Part shown: positions 29,278 to 37,336 of the stretch, in pieces
Layout: each line of letters starts with the position of its first letter
Numbering within the stretch: position 1 is the first letter of the stretch
Source of the DNA: Mycolicibacter sinensis
Lineage (GTDB): Bacteria > Actinomycetota > Actinomycetes > Mycobacteriales > Mycobacteriaceae
DNA length: 56,837 nucleotides
Direction of reading: 5' to 3'
NCBI RefSeq assembly: GCF_001667375.1
Contig: NZ_LZIN01000079.1
Coordinates: forward strand, 1-56,837
Notes under the pieces: generated by a model
The model's database searches: none
What the model was told of the DNA's origin: nothing
Seen by the model: only the letters and a program-made list of their open reading frames with translations
Made by a program: the position numbers and the translations under genes

Positions 29278-30143
29278 GACGGCAGCCTCCCTGCGATGTC
29301 GTCGATCTGCCACACCCCGTCGGTCTCGATGGTCTCGGTGTCGTGCCAGCCGGATAGCCGCGATATCGCGCCGCCCTGCACCGCATACACCACGCCGGTG
29401 ATCGGACACTTCTCGGTTGCCAAGTAGGCGACCAACGGGGAGATGTTGGCCGGGCTGAACAGGTCGACCTCCCCCTCATCCGGTTCGGCCATCAACGCAC
29501 CCATGCCCGGGGTGGCCAAGGTGAGCCGGGTGCGGGCGATCGGCGCGATCGCGTTGACCCGCACCCCGTAGCGGTCCAGTTCCTCGGCGGCGATCAGGGT
29601 CAGTGCGGCGATCCCGGCCTTGGCCGCGCCGTAGTTGGCCTGCCCGGCGTTGGGCAGGGTCACCCCGGATCCGGACGCGGTGTTGATCACTGCGGCGTTG
29701 GGCTGATCCCCGGCCTTGCTCTGCGCCTTCCAGTAGGCCGCGGCGTGGTGCAGCATCGCGAAGTGGCCCTTAAGGTGCACATTGATCACCGCGTCCCACT
29801 GGGATTCCTCCATCCCGGGGATGAAGGCGTCCCGCAGGATGCCCGCGTTGTTGACCAGCACATCGAGCCGGCCGAACTCGTCGATCGCCTGCTGCACCAG
29901 GCCTTTGGCTCCATCCCAGCTGGAGATGTTCTCGGTGTTGGCCACCGCCTTGCCGCCGGCGGCGATGATCTCATCGACGACCTGCTGCGCCGGCCCGGCG
30001 TCCGCACCCTCGCCGGCATTGCTGCCGCCCAGGTCATTGACGACGATGCTGGCGCCCTCGGCGGCGAACAGCAGCGCGTGCTCGCGGCCGATGCCGCGTC
30101 CGGCGCCGGTGATGACGGTGACCCGTCCCTCCAAAGCTCCCAT
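29274..30143 (-). CDS. SDR resembling the (3R)-hydroxyacyl-CoA dehydrogenase part of multifunctional enzyme 2
   Basis: This 289-residue SDR has TGAGRGIGREHALLFAAEGA near residue 13, VVNDLGGSNAGEG near residue 34 and LVNNAGILRD near residue 95. The catalytic Ser lies in NTASGSGV and the YxxxK in NYGAAKAG. The long loop after the second strand and the GREHAL sequence are typical of the HSD17B4/FabG-like enzymes of peroxisomal-type beta-oxidation. With the MaoC hydratase encoded 17 bp upstream it would hydrate and oxidise an enoyl-CoA to 3-ketoacyl-CoA. Confidence 0.88.
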   Translation of the reverse strand: MGALEGRVTVITGAGRGIGREHALLFAAEGASIVVNDLGGSNAGEGADAGPAQQVVDEIIAAGGKAVANTENISSWDGAKGLVQQAIDEFGRLDVLVNNAGILRDAFIPGMEESQWDAVINVHLKGHFAMLHHAAAYWKAQSKAGDQPNAAVINTASGSGVTLPNAGQANYGAAKAGIAALTLIAAEELDRYGVRVNAIAPIARTRLTLATPGMGALMAEPDEGEVDLFSPANISPLVAYLATEKCPITGVVYAVQGGAISRLSGWHDTETIETDGVWQIDDIAGRLPS

Positions 30144-30160
30144 TGGTATTGCTCCCTTGA

Positions 30161-31036
30161 TCAGTCTGCGATGACGGCCAGGCCGTCGGTGATGGCGAAT
30201 TCCTCGCCGGCGTCCCCGTTGCGGGCGGTCTCGAACGCGTACGTCGTGGCGTCGCCGCTACGTCCGGTCTGCCAGATCCTGGTCTCCAGGTCGTCGCCGG
30301 GCCGCACCATCTTGGAGAAGCGGACCGCGAACCGCTTGAGCCGGTGCACATCCGATCCGCCGACCTCGGTGAGTACCGCCCACGAGGTGAACGCCATGGT
30401 GCACAGTCCGTGGGCGATGATGCCGGGCAGTCCGGCGTCGCGGGCGACCTCCTCGTCGAGGTGGATCGGCATCGGGTCACCGGAAGCCGGTGAGTAGCGG
30501 AACGTCTGATCAAGATCGACGTGCTGCACCAGCTTGGCCACCGGCGCGGACCCCCGCAGCGCGGCATCGAACTTGTGGTTGGGCACCTGCTCCCCCACCG
30601 CGTCGCCGGCGTCGATGCCGCGGAAGAACCCGATCAGGTACTGCTCGTTGACCAGTTCGTCGTCCTGCGCGCGGGTCTCCAGGTGAATCGAGACCCGGGC
30701 GCCGGACTCCACCGTGTCATAGCCGATCACCCGTGCCCGCGAGGTCAGCTTGTCCCCCGGGCGGATCGGTCGATGAAAGTGGAAATCCTGTTCGCCGTGC
30801 ACGATTCGGCCGAAGATCTCGATCGGGACGACATCGAGCACGGGCGCCATCAGTGCGTCGAAGGCCGGCACGATCGCGAACACCGGCGGGGCGACGTCGC
30901 CGCTGCGGTGCGCCTCGATCGGGTCGTTGGTCGCCGCCGCGTACTCGGCGATCCGCTCGCGGGTGACCTCGAAGGTCTCCGGATCTGCCCAGACGTTCAA
31001 TCCCGAATCGTCGAATTCGGTGACCTGACCGGCCAT
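30161..31036 (-). CDS. MaoC-like enoyl-CoA hydratase
   Basis: This 291-residue double hot-dog protein has an N-terminal FAS1-type half (VPAFDALMAP, FHRPIRPGDKLTSRARV) and a C-terminal hydratase half with RYSPASGDPMPIHLDEEVA near residue 195. The catalytic Asp and His of the hydratase-2 motif are present, though the usual Asn before Pro is Met. It hydrates trans-2-enoyl-CoA to the 3-hydroxy form. ATG 31036 lies one base after the SRPBCC stop; upstream residues are Arg-rich and non-coding in character. Confidence 0.88.
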   Translation of the reverse strand: MAGQVTEFDDSGLNVWADPETFEVTRERIAEYAAATNDPIEAHRSGDVAPPVFAIVPAFDALMAPVLDVVPIEIFGRIVHGEQDFHFHRPIRPGDKLTSRARVIGYDTVESGARVSIHLETRAQDDELVNEQYLIGFFRGIDAGDAVGEQVPNHKFDAALRGSAPVAKLVQHVDLDQTFRYSPASGDPMPIHLDEEVARDAGLPGIIAHGLCTMAFTSWAVLTEVGGSDVHRLKRFAVRFSKMVRPGDDLETRIWQTGRSGDATTYAFETARNGDAGEEFAITDGLAVIAD

Positions 31037-31037
31037 G

Positions 31038-31478
31038 TCAGGCTGCCGCCGCGGCCAGCGCTTCGAGTTGCGCGAGCGTCTTCTCGAGCTGTTTAGCGCC
31101 GTCTTTCTCCACCGCCTTGGCCAGCGCGCCCTTGACCAGCGCACCCTCAAAACTGCCGGCCACCTTGAATTCCGAGCCGTCACCGGACGGTGTGATCGAG
31201 AAGTCGAACTGGCATTTCACCCCGGCCATACCGGTCCCGGACATCGTCAAACTCGTCGGGGCGTCGACCTTATCGACCGTCCATTCCAGTTTGTTGGCCA
31301 TGCCGAGCATCACGATCTTGGCGGTCATCGTCGCGCCCTCGGTGAGGGTGGACGGCGGCTCCTGCAGCCACTTCTCGTGGATGGTGAACCACTGGTCCCA
31401 GGTCGACGGGTCGGAGACGGTCTTCCACAACGCGTCCGGGCTGACCGACAGTTGTTTGGTGGCTTCAATGCTTCCCAT
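31038..31478 (-). CDS. SRPBCC (START-like) family protein
   Basis: This 146-residue ligand-binding fold begins GSIEATKQLSVSPDALWKTV and ends in a long Ala-rich helix (KQLEKTLAQLEALAAAAA). It is homologous to the product of 20687-21118. Such proteins bind hydrophobic small molecules in a cavity and are often found beside lipid catabolic genes. It may carry or present the pathway intermediate. It lies between ltp1 and the MaoC gene with short gaps, inside the operon. Confidence 0.83.
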   Translation of the reverse strand: MGSIEATKQLSVSPDALWKTVSDPSTWDQWFTIHEKWLQEPPSTLTEGATMTAKIVMLGMANKLEWTVDKVDAPTSLTMSGTGMAGVKCQFDFSITPSGDGSEFKVAGSFEGALVKGALAKAVEKDGAKQLEKTLAQLEALAAAAA

Positions 31479-31517
31479 GATGATTTCTCCTTGATTCGGT
31501 GGTGATTGGTTGGATGC

Positions 31518-32735
31518 TCAGCGCTCGGCGCGCTGGTAGGCGGTGACCACGGCGGCACCGCCGAGGCCGATGTTGTGCTGCAAAGCGGCGGTGACGTTGT
31601 CCACCTGGCGCTTGTCGGCGGCCCCGCGCAGCTGCCAGGTCAGCTCGGCACACTGGGCCAACCCGGTGGCACCCAGCGGGTGGCCCTTGGAGATCAGGCC
31701 GCCGGACGGATTGACCACCCAGCGTCCGCCGTAGGTGGTGTCGCCGTTGTCGATCAGCTTGTGCGCCTCGCCCTCACCGCACAGGCCGAGGGCCTCATAG
31801 AGCAGCAACTCGTTGGCCGAGAAGCAGTCGTGCAACTCGATCACCTGGAAGTCCTGCGGGCCCAGGCCGGCCTGGTCATAGACCTGCCTGGCGGCCTGCA
31901 CATTCATGTCGTAGCCGATCAGGTTCTTGGCTGTCTCGTTGAACGTCGAGTCGAAGTCAGTGGTCATCGCCTGCCCCACGATCTCGACCGCCTGGCCGGC
32001 CAGCCCGTGCTTGTCGACGAAGGCCTCGGAGGCCAGGATCGCCGCGCCCGAGCCGTCTGAAGTCGGTGAGCACTGCAGCTTGGTCAGCGGGTCATAGATC
32101 ATCCGCGAGCCCAGGATGTCCTCGAGGGAGTACTCGTCCTGGAACTGCGCGTAGGGATTGTTCACCGAATGCTTGTGGTTCTTGTACCCGATCTTGGCGA
32201 AATGTTCCGCGGTAGAACCATATTGCTTGATGTGCTCGCGGCCGGCGGCACCGAACATCCACGGCGCGGGCGGGAACAGCACCTCAGAGATCTCGGCCAG
32301 GGCCAGGATGTGGCGCTCCATCGGCTGCGCGCGGTCATCGTAGGACGCCTCCAGCGAGCCGGGCTTCATCTTCTCGAAGCCCAGGGCGATGGTGCAGTCG
32401 GCCAGCCCTCCCCGGATCGCCTGCGCGGCCAGGTACAGCGCCGTCGACCCTGTCGAGCAGTTGTTGTTGACGTTGACGATCGGGATGCCGGTCAGGCCCA
32501 GCTCGTAGAGCGCCCGCTGCCCCGATGTCGACTCCCCATAGACGTAGCCGACGTAGCCCTGCTGCACCTCGCGGTAGTCGATGCCGGCATCGGCCAGCGC
32601 CTTGGTGCCGGACTCGCGGGCCATGTCCGGGTAATCCCACGCCGAGCCGTCCTCGTTGAGTCGCCGGCCGGGCTTCTCGAACTTCGTCATGCCGACGCCG
32701 ACGACGTAGACCTTGTTGGCGACCTTGTCTGCCAT
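31518..32735 (-). CDS. ltp1: Ltp1-type thiolase / lipid-transfer protein
   Basis: This 405-residue thiolase-superfamily protein has the active Cys in [19 protein letters not shown] near residue 90, [18 protein letters not shown] near residue 300 and [17 protein letters not shown] near residue 345. As recalled, it matches M. tuberculosis Ltp1 (Rv2790c) almost residue for residue in these regions. Ltp-type enzymes act as thiolases or as aldolases on side-chain CoA esters. It is the first gene of the minus-strand operon; ATG 32735 has AAGGGA upstream. Confidence 0.92.
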   Translation of the reverse strand: MADKVANKVYVVGVGMTKFEKPGRRLNEDGSAWDYPDMARESGTKALADAGIDYREVQQGYVGYVYGESTSGQRALYELGLTGIPIVNVNNNCSTGSTALYLAAQAIRGGLADCTIALGFEKMKPGSLEASYDDRAQPMERHILALAEISEVLFPPAPWMFGAAGREHIKQYGSTAEHFAKIGYKNHKHSVNNPYAQFQDEYSLEDILGSRMIYDPLTKLQCSPTSDGSGAAILASEAFVDKHGLAGQAVEIVGQAMTTDFDSTFNETAKNLIGYDMNVQAARQVYDQAGLGPQDFQVIELHDCFSANELLLYEALGLCGEGEAHKLIDNGDTTYGGRWVVNPSGGLISKGHPLGATGLAQCAELTWQLRGAADKRQVDNVTAALQHNIGLGGAAVVTAYQRAER

Positions 32736-32773
32736 CACATTCCCTTCATCGGGTTGTTCACCGTGGATCAAAA

Positions 32774-32792
32774 CATACACACGTGATTGTAT
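32774..32792 (-). promoter_or_regulatory. Candidate operator upstream of the ltp1 operon
   Basis: ATACA (32775-32779) and TGTAT (32788-32792) form an inverted repeat 40-57 bp upstream of the ltp1 start. On the minus strand the element includes GTGTATG, the same heptamer that forms the arms of the longer repeat at 33596-33630 in front of the adjacent TetR gene. A shared half-site before both the regulator and the operon suggests binding by that TetR protein. This is inference from two sites only. Confidence 0.42.
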
Positions 32793-32913
32793 CTTTGCAA
32801 GCGCTTGGCTAGGACCGGTGGCAGGACACGGAAGGCACCGAGCGCGGAGTTGAGTTCACCGTCGAGCGCGAGCGTGACCCAGCTGCACGCTCGGCGGGAG
32901 ATACCGCTGGCGG

Positions 32914-33552
32914 CTAGCGCAAGTCCGGCAATGCGCCGGCCAGCACCGCACGCAGATCCCCGCACGCGCGCTCCCAGCGCCGGCGAGCCCGCCCGGCGTC
33001 CTGGTCGACGAAGCTCGCGACCAAGATCCCGCGCAAGGCATCCATCGCCGTGTAGGCGATATTGCGAAGTTCCCGCTGCGCCGGGTGCTCGGGCAGCAGC
33101 TGGGCGATCGCCGCGATCAGCGCACCGTTGACCACCGGCTCGACCCGCTGGATCTCTTCTGCCAGCACAGGGTCGGTACGCGCGGCGATCCAAAGTTCAA
33201 TGGTCGCAACGAAGAGCGGCCCCTGATGGACCTCCCACATGAAGTCCAGAACCGTCGAAACCGGGTCCGGGCTGTTCTTGAGCCGGCCGAGTTCGCGGAT
33301 CGCGGCCTGCGCACGTTGTTGGGCCAGGTGCTCGATGGCCGCTACGACCAGATCTTCCTTCGAGCGGAAGTGGTGGATCTGGGCGCCACGGGTAACCCCG
33401 GCCACCTCGGCGATGCGCGGCGTGGTCGTCCCGGCGTAGCCGTAGGACACCAGACATTCCACGGTGGCATCCAGTAAGCGTTCCCGCATGGCGGCACTGC
33501 GCTCGGCCTGGGTGCGCCGGGCGCGCTGCCCGTCATCGACGCCCGTCGCCAT
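32914..33552 (-). CDS. TetR-family transcriptional regulator, probable regulator of the ltp1 operon
   Basis: This regulator of about 212 residues has a TetR DNA-binding domain at the N-terminus (RERLLDATVECLVSYGYAGT, then IAEVAGVTRGAQIHHFRSKE as recognition helix and following turn). A helical ligand-binding domain follows. It is the nearest regulator to the ltp1 operon, on the same strand, 178 bp upstream. ATG 33552 has GGAAGG at better spacing than ATG 33558. A long perfect inverted repeat lies 44-78 bp upstream and is a natural autoregulatory site. The 32793-32913 gap shows no gene. Confidence 0.88.
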   Translation of the reverse strand: MATGVDDGQRARRTQAERSAAMRERLLDATVECLVSYGYAGTTTPRIAEVAGVTRGAQIHHFRSKEDLVVAAIEHLAQQRAQAAIRELGRLKNSPDPVSTVLDFMWEVHQGPLFVATIELWIAARTDPVLAEEIQRVEPVVNGALIAAIAQLLPEHPAQRELRNIAYTAMDALRGILVASFVDQDAGRARRRWERACGDLRAVLAGALPDLR

Positions 33553-33595
33553 CGCCATCCCCTTCCGCCACGCCTCGACGGATTAACGATACCTG

Positions 33596-33630
33596 CCGCC
33601 GTGTATGCATCTTACATACATACACGGCGG
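33596..33630. promoter_or_regulatory. Long perfect inverted repeat upstream of the TetR gene
   Basis: CCGCCGTGTATG (33596-33607) and CATACACGGCGG (33619-33630) are perfectly complementary 12-bp arms around an 11-bp spacer. There is no T-tract, so a simple intrinsic terminator for the aldehyde dehydrogenase remnant is unlikely. The position upstream of a TetR gene and the shared GTGTATG with the ltp1 promoter region favour an operator. Confidence 0.55.
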
Positions 33631-33674
33631 ATTGTTTCAGGGATGAGGCGTGGCTCGGATCAAGGACGCGGACG

Positions 33675-34325
33675 TCAACGCAGGTACTTCAGGAATCTGA
33701 CCGCGCGGCTCAGCACCTCCCCATGGATACGCCGGGGCAACCCGAACCGCGACTCGATCGAGATCAACCGCTGAACGGCGATCGTCTGCGCCTCGGTGTA
33801 ACGCAGCAAGCCTGAGGCGCCGTGGCGCCGCCCCACACCGGACGCCTTCATCCCCCCGGCGGGTGCGGAATGCGCCCCGAACGCCGCGGCGTAGCCGTCG
33901 TTGATGTTGACCCCGCCGGCCCGGATCCGCTGCCCGAGCCGCAGGCCTTCTTTGGTGTCCCGGGTCCAGATGCCGGCCGACAACCCGTAGGCGGTGTCAT
34001 TGGCCAACGTGATCGCCTCCTCGACGGTGGCGAACGGATAGATCGCGGCGACCGGGCCGAAGACCTCCTCGGCGTGCAGGCACGCGGATGCCGCCACGTC
34101 GACCAGGATGGTGGGCTCGTAGCACTGCGGGCCGATATCGGTACGCGGCCTACCACCGGTGAGTACCGAGGCGCCGGATGCGGTGGCCTGATCCAGGTAG
34201 CCGGCGAACCGCTCGAAGTTGGCCCGGGTGGTGATCGATCCCATGTCGTAGTCGAACGAATAACCGGTGCCCAGCCGCACCCGTTTGGTGTGTTCCACGG
34301 CGCGGTCAATGAATTCGTCGATCAC
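33675..34325 (-). pseudogene. C-terminal remnant of a succinate-semialdehyde/aldehyde dehydrogenase
   Basis: These 216 codons align with the C-terminal part of GabD2-like aldehyde dehydrogenases: DIGPQCYEPTILVDV, EEVFGPVAAIYPF, NDTAYGLSAGIW, GGVNINDGYAAAFG and GVGRRHGASGLLRYTEAQTI. The N-terminal half, with the NAD-binding site and the catalytic Cys and Glu, is absent, so the product cannot be a working dehydrogenase. The break at about 34325 directly abuts a remnant of a different gene on the other strand, the mark of a deletion or rearrangement junction. Confidence 0.85.
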
Positions 34326-34712
34326 AACACCACGACGATCCCCGGCCTGCCGAACCTGTTCCTGCTGATGGGTCCCAACTCTCCGATCGGCAACTCCTCA
34401 CTTGTGCCGATCGCCGAGATCCAAGCCGACTACGTGGTGGCGTGGCTGCGCCGGATGCGTGAGCGCGGAATTGTCGAGATCGAGCCGACGGCGTCCGCGA
34501 CCAACCGCTTCTACGACGAGGTGGGCGACGCGATGGGCGGCACCGTATGGGTCAGCGGCTGCGACAGTTGGTATCTCGGCCCGGACGGCGTTTCGCTGCT
34601 CTGGCCGTGGCCGCTGGAGGAATTCCGCCGCCGGCTCGCCCAGTTGGACCCGGCCGATTTCATCGTCCGGACCGCGCCGTCGGAGACCGCCGAGCCGCAC
34701 CCCCCGCGATGA
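34326..34712 (+). pseudogene. C-terminal remnant of a flavin-containing monooxygenase
   Basis: The open frame encodes IPGLPNLFLLMGPNSPIGNS, then QADYVVAWLRRM and SGCDSWYLGPDGVSLLWPWP, ending at TGA 34710-34712. This is the last quarter of a Baeyer-Villiger-type monooxygenase, similar to the end of the intact protein at 21953-23425. The FAD and NADPH domains are missing. Its left end touches the truncated aldehyde dehydrogenase. It is the third monooxygenase copy in this region and the most decayed. Confidence 0.85.
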
Positions 34713-34775
34713 GCACGTGACCTGCTGCGGTAGACAGGACCCATGCCCTAGGCCAGCGGTCGCGTCCGTCGCCGA

Positions 34776-35360
34776 ATGGCGCCCGCCGACCGAGCCCGTC
34801 AACTGTTGCGCAGCGCCGAGGAGGTGTTCGCCGAACGCGGGTTCCACGCCGCAACCATGGACGATATCGCCCGGCATGCCGGGGTGACCAGAACTGTGCT
34901 GTACCAGCATTATTCATCCAATGACGAACTCGCCGCCGCGTCACTGTCCGGATCATTGCTCAAACTGCACCGGATCATCGACGAAGCCACCGCTACCGGT
35001 GATGATATCTACCGCCGCCTGCAGACGATCGTGCGCAAGGCGATGGCGTTCATTTCCCACGGTGGACCGCTGTGTCGCGCCCTGCTCGCCGACGGTGCCC
35101 TGACCGGGACGAAGGCGGGTCACCAAGCCGAGTCGATCCGCCGGAACATGGACGCCCTGGTCGTCGATCTGCTCCACGAGCTCGGATACGCCACAGACAG
35201 CGCCCAGACCGTGATCCACGCCCGCGCGATCGTCGGCGCCGCCGAACGGGTCGCCGAAACGCTCGCCGCCCCGCCGACCGATCGTGCCAAGACCGACGCG
35301 ACGGCCGACGCGGTGCTCGACCTGTTCTGGCGCGGGATGCGTCCGCGATCCGGGGTTTGA
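34776..35360 (+). CDS. TetR-family transcriptional regulator
   Basis: This 194-residue protein has a TetR helix-turn-helix at the N-terminus (ARQLLRSAEEVFAERGFHAA, MDDIARHAGVTRTVLYQHYS) and a helical effector domain (IVRKAMAFISHGGPLCRALL). It follows the monooxygenase remnant by 63 bp and may have been its regulator; its present target is unknown. No good ribosome binding site precedes ATG 34776, so the start is somewhat uncertain. It is convergent with vapC. Confidence 0.83.
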   Translation: MAPADRARQLLRSAEEVFAERGFHAATMDDIARHAGVTRTVLYQHYSSNDELAAASLSGSLLKLHRIIDEATATGDDIYRRLQTIVRKAMAFISHGGPLCRALLADGALTGTKAGHQAESIRRNMDALVVDLLHELGYATDSAQTVIHARAIVGAAERVAETLAAPPTDRAKTDATADAVLDLFWRGMRPRSGV

Positions 35361-35385
35361 GGCTCAGCCGGACTCACCCGCAGCT

Positions 35386-35817
35386 TCAGAGGTCGAGCGG
35401 ATGCCGCCAGCGCAGCCGACTGAAACGAGCGAAGCCGCGGTCGGCACTCAGCCAGGTCGCGTTGTTCTCGACCGCGTAGGCGGCCAGATATGCGTCGGCG
35501 ACATCGTTTCCGCGGGCATCGATTTCGGCGGCAAGTTGCCGGAACAGGGTCCAGTGCCGTTCCCCGGCCCACAGCCTCATGGCGCTGCGGGCGGCCAGCA
35601 GTTCGTCGACCGCGGCAGTCGTATCGGCCAAACTTGCCGGCTCGGTGAAAACCCTGCGATTGGTCATCACCCGCACGAACCCGCTGAGCGCCAGATCCGG
35701 CAGACCAAGCGGCTCGTCGTCATTGGCAAGCCGTTCGAGCAGGCCGCGGTAGTCGTCATGTTCGGGCAGGTCCGTGCGGTGCGCGTAGACCAGGACGTTG
35801 ACGTCAACGCAGCGCAT
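35386..35817 (-). CDS. vapC: VapC-type PIN-domain ribonuclease toxin
   Basis: This 143-residue PIN protein begins MRCVDVNVLVYAHR, giving the first catalytic Asp at residue 5. The VRVMTNRRVF helix follows, and DVADAYLAAYAVENNATWLS with ADRGFARF supplies the later acidic residues. The family cleaves specific RNAs and is held in check by VapB. ATG 35817 lies inside the vapB 3' end (14-bp overlap), the usual antitoxin-first coupling. Confidence 0.9.
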   Translation of the reverse strand: MRCVDVNVLVYAHRTDLPEHDDYRGLLERLANDDEPLGLPDLALSGFVRVMTNRRVFTEPASLADTTAAVDELLAARSAMRLWAGERHWTLFRQLAAEIDARGNDVADAYLAAYAVENNATWLSADRGFARFSRLRWRHPLDL

Positions 35818-36061
35818 CGAGCGAGCCGTGGTCGTCCATCACCTCGGCGACCGCAGCGTTGGACGACAGGTCCACGCCGGGCCGAAGCCCCCCGCTACCG
35901 AGCGGCCGGACCGTATAGCGGGCCTTCGGCTCCCGGGTCTGCGGGCGCAGCCCACGCCGCACGGCGTCTTCGAGCACCGCGGCGACGGTTCGTCCGGACC
36001 GGGCCGCCAGCGCCTTCACCTCCCGGTAGAGGTCGTCATCAATCCGGATCGTGGTGCGCAT
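35804..36061 (-). CDS. vapB: VapB-type ribbon-helix-helix antitoxin
   Basis: This 85-residue antitoxin has an N-terminal ribbon-helix-helix (MRTTIRIDDDLYREVKALAA) that would bind its own promoter, and a disordered Pro/Gly-rich tail that would wrap the toxin. It precedes and overlaps vapC. Autoregulation by the VapBC complex is the family norm; an operator would lie in the 75 bp between 36062 and the desaturase remnant, an AT-richer stretch. Confidence 0.9.
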   Translation of the reverse strand: MRTTIRIDDDLYREVKALAARSGRTVAAVLEDAVRRGLRPQTREPKARYTVRPLGSGGLRPGVDLSSNAAVAEVMDDHGSLDALR

Positions 36062-36135
36062 ATCAGCATCTTAGCGTCACCGGTATACATAAAGATGCCA
36101 ACCCGTCGACGCCTCGCGCCGGCCCGTCGACTACG

Positions 36136-36438
36136 GGGGTGGAACCCGAGGACCAGTCGATCGACGGCGAGACCCGCGGCCAGTGGTACCTGCGGCAGAT
36201 GCTCGGTTCGGCCAACATCAGCGGCGGCAGCCTGAGCCATCTGATGAGCGGCAACTTGTCATTACAGATCGAGCACCACTTATTTCCGGACCTGGCCAGC
36301 AATCGCTTCTGCGAGATCGCGCCGAAGGTCGCCGAACAGGTCGCCTCGGCGTGGCGCAATGTGATCCGGCTGTCACTGCCCAACGACCTGCTGTCCTCCG
36401 GTGTCCATGGGGCCCAAGCCGTCGCCGCGGTGGCGTAG
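36136..36438 (+). pseudogene. C-terminal remnant of a DesA3-like acyl-CoA desaturase
   Basis: The 100 codons encode DGETRGQWYLRQMLGSANIS, the third histidine box LQIEHHLFPDLASNRF and a short tail, ending at TAG 36436-36438. The first two histidine boxes and all membrane segments are missing. The remnant begins just after where CGHFPD would stand in the intact family. It is more like canonical DesA3 in this stretch than the intact protein at 2078-3472 is. The vapBC operon now occupies the space where its 5' part would lie. Confidence 0.85.
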
Positions 36439-36451
36439 CGCCGGCGCCTGC

Positions 36452-37336
36452 TCACAGCGTCGCCGGCCGGATGACGACCACCGATCTGGTCCGCCGCCCG
36501 GAATCCTCCAGCAGCGCGATCACCCGCCCATCCGGGGCGGTAGCCGCATAGACGCCGTCGAGGCCCGCGGGCGCCAGCGGCCGGCCGTGGCTGGCGTCGA
36601 GTGCCTCGTCGGCGGTCAGGCCGCGGCGCGGAAAGGTCTGCAGGCAGGCGTCATCCAGGCTGTAGCTCAGCCGCGGGGCGTCTCCCAGCTCTTCCAGGGT
36701 GCGGGCTTGATCCAGGCCGAAGCTGCCGGCCCGGGTGCGCCGCAGCGCGGTCAAGTGCCCGCCCACCCCCAGCTCGCCGCCGAGATCGCGGGCCAGCGCC
36801 CGGATGTAGGTGCCCGCCGAACAATCCACCTCGACGTCCAGATCGACGAACTGCCCGGTGCGGCGCACCGCGAGGACTTCGAAGCGATCGATGCGCACCG
36901 GGCGGGCCGGCAGTTCGACGGCGCGGCCCTCCCGGGCCAGCTGGTAAGATCGCTTGCCGGCGACTTTGATCGCGCTGACCGCCGAGGGCACCTGCAAGAT
37001 ATCGCCACGCAGGTTCGAAACCGCGTCGACGATCTGGGAGTCGCTGAGGTGCGTGGCTGAAACAGTCTGCAGCACTTCGCCGTCGGCGTCCTCGGTGGAG
37101 GTGGTCTGACCCAGCCGGATGGTGGCGGCATAGGATTTCACCGAGGTGGTGAGCAGGCCGAGAATCTTGGTGGCTCGTTCGATGCCGATCACCAGCACGC
37201 CGGTGGCCATCGGGTCGAGAGTGCCGGCGTGGCCGACCTTGCGGGTGGAGAAGAATCGGCGGCACCGCGAAACCACATCGTGGCTGGTGATTCCGGCTGG
37301 CTTGTCGACGATCACCAAGCCGGGCTGCACGCTCAC
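36452..37336 (-). CDS. truB: tRNA pseudouridine-55 synthase
   Basis: This 294-residue TruB makes the T-loop pseudouridine in tRNAs. The catalytic Asp lies in [19 protein letters not shown] near residue 40. Other family marks are [23 protein letters not shown] and the C-terminal TruB domain ([14 protein letters not shown]). GTG 37336 overlaps the pptT stop by 4 bp (GTGA). The order pptH-pptT-truB matches Rv2795c-Rv2793c. Confidence 0.96.
   Translation of the reverse strand: MSVQPGLVIVDKPAGITSHDVVSRCRRFFSTRKVGHAGTLDPMATGVLVIGIERATKILGLLTTSVKSYAATIRLGQTTSTEDADGEVLQTVSATHLSDSQIVDAVSNLRGDILQVPSAVSAIKVAGKRSYQLAREGRAVELPARPVRIDRFEVLAVRRTGQFVDLDVEVDCSAGTYIRALARDLGGELGVGGHLTALRRTRAGSFGLDQARTLEELGDAPRLSYSLDDACLQTFPRRGLTADEALDASHGRPLAPAGLDGVYAATAPDGRVIALLEDSGRRTRSVVVIRPATL

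Noticed and set aside
32800..32913. A minus-strand coding-like stretch ([20 protein letters not shown]) between ltp1 and the TetR gene
   Set aside because: It has no start or recognisable family, and GC-rich DNA easily gives such frames; the signal is too weak to call a remnant.
33596..33630. The strong inverted repeat as an intrinsic terminator
   Set aside because: No T-run follows on either strand, the spacer is long for a terminator loop, and an adjacent TetR gene makes an operator more likely.
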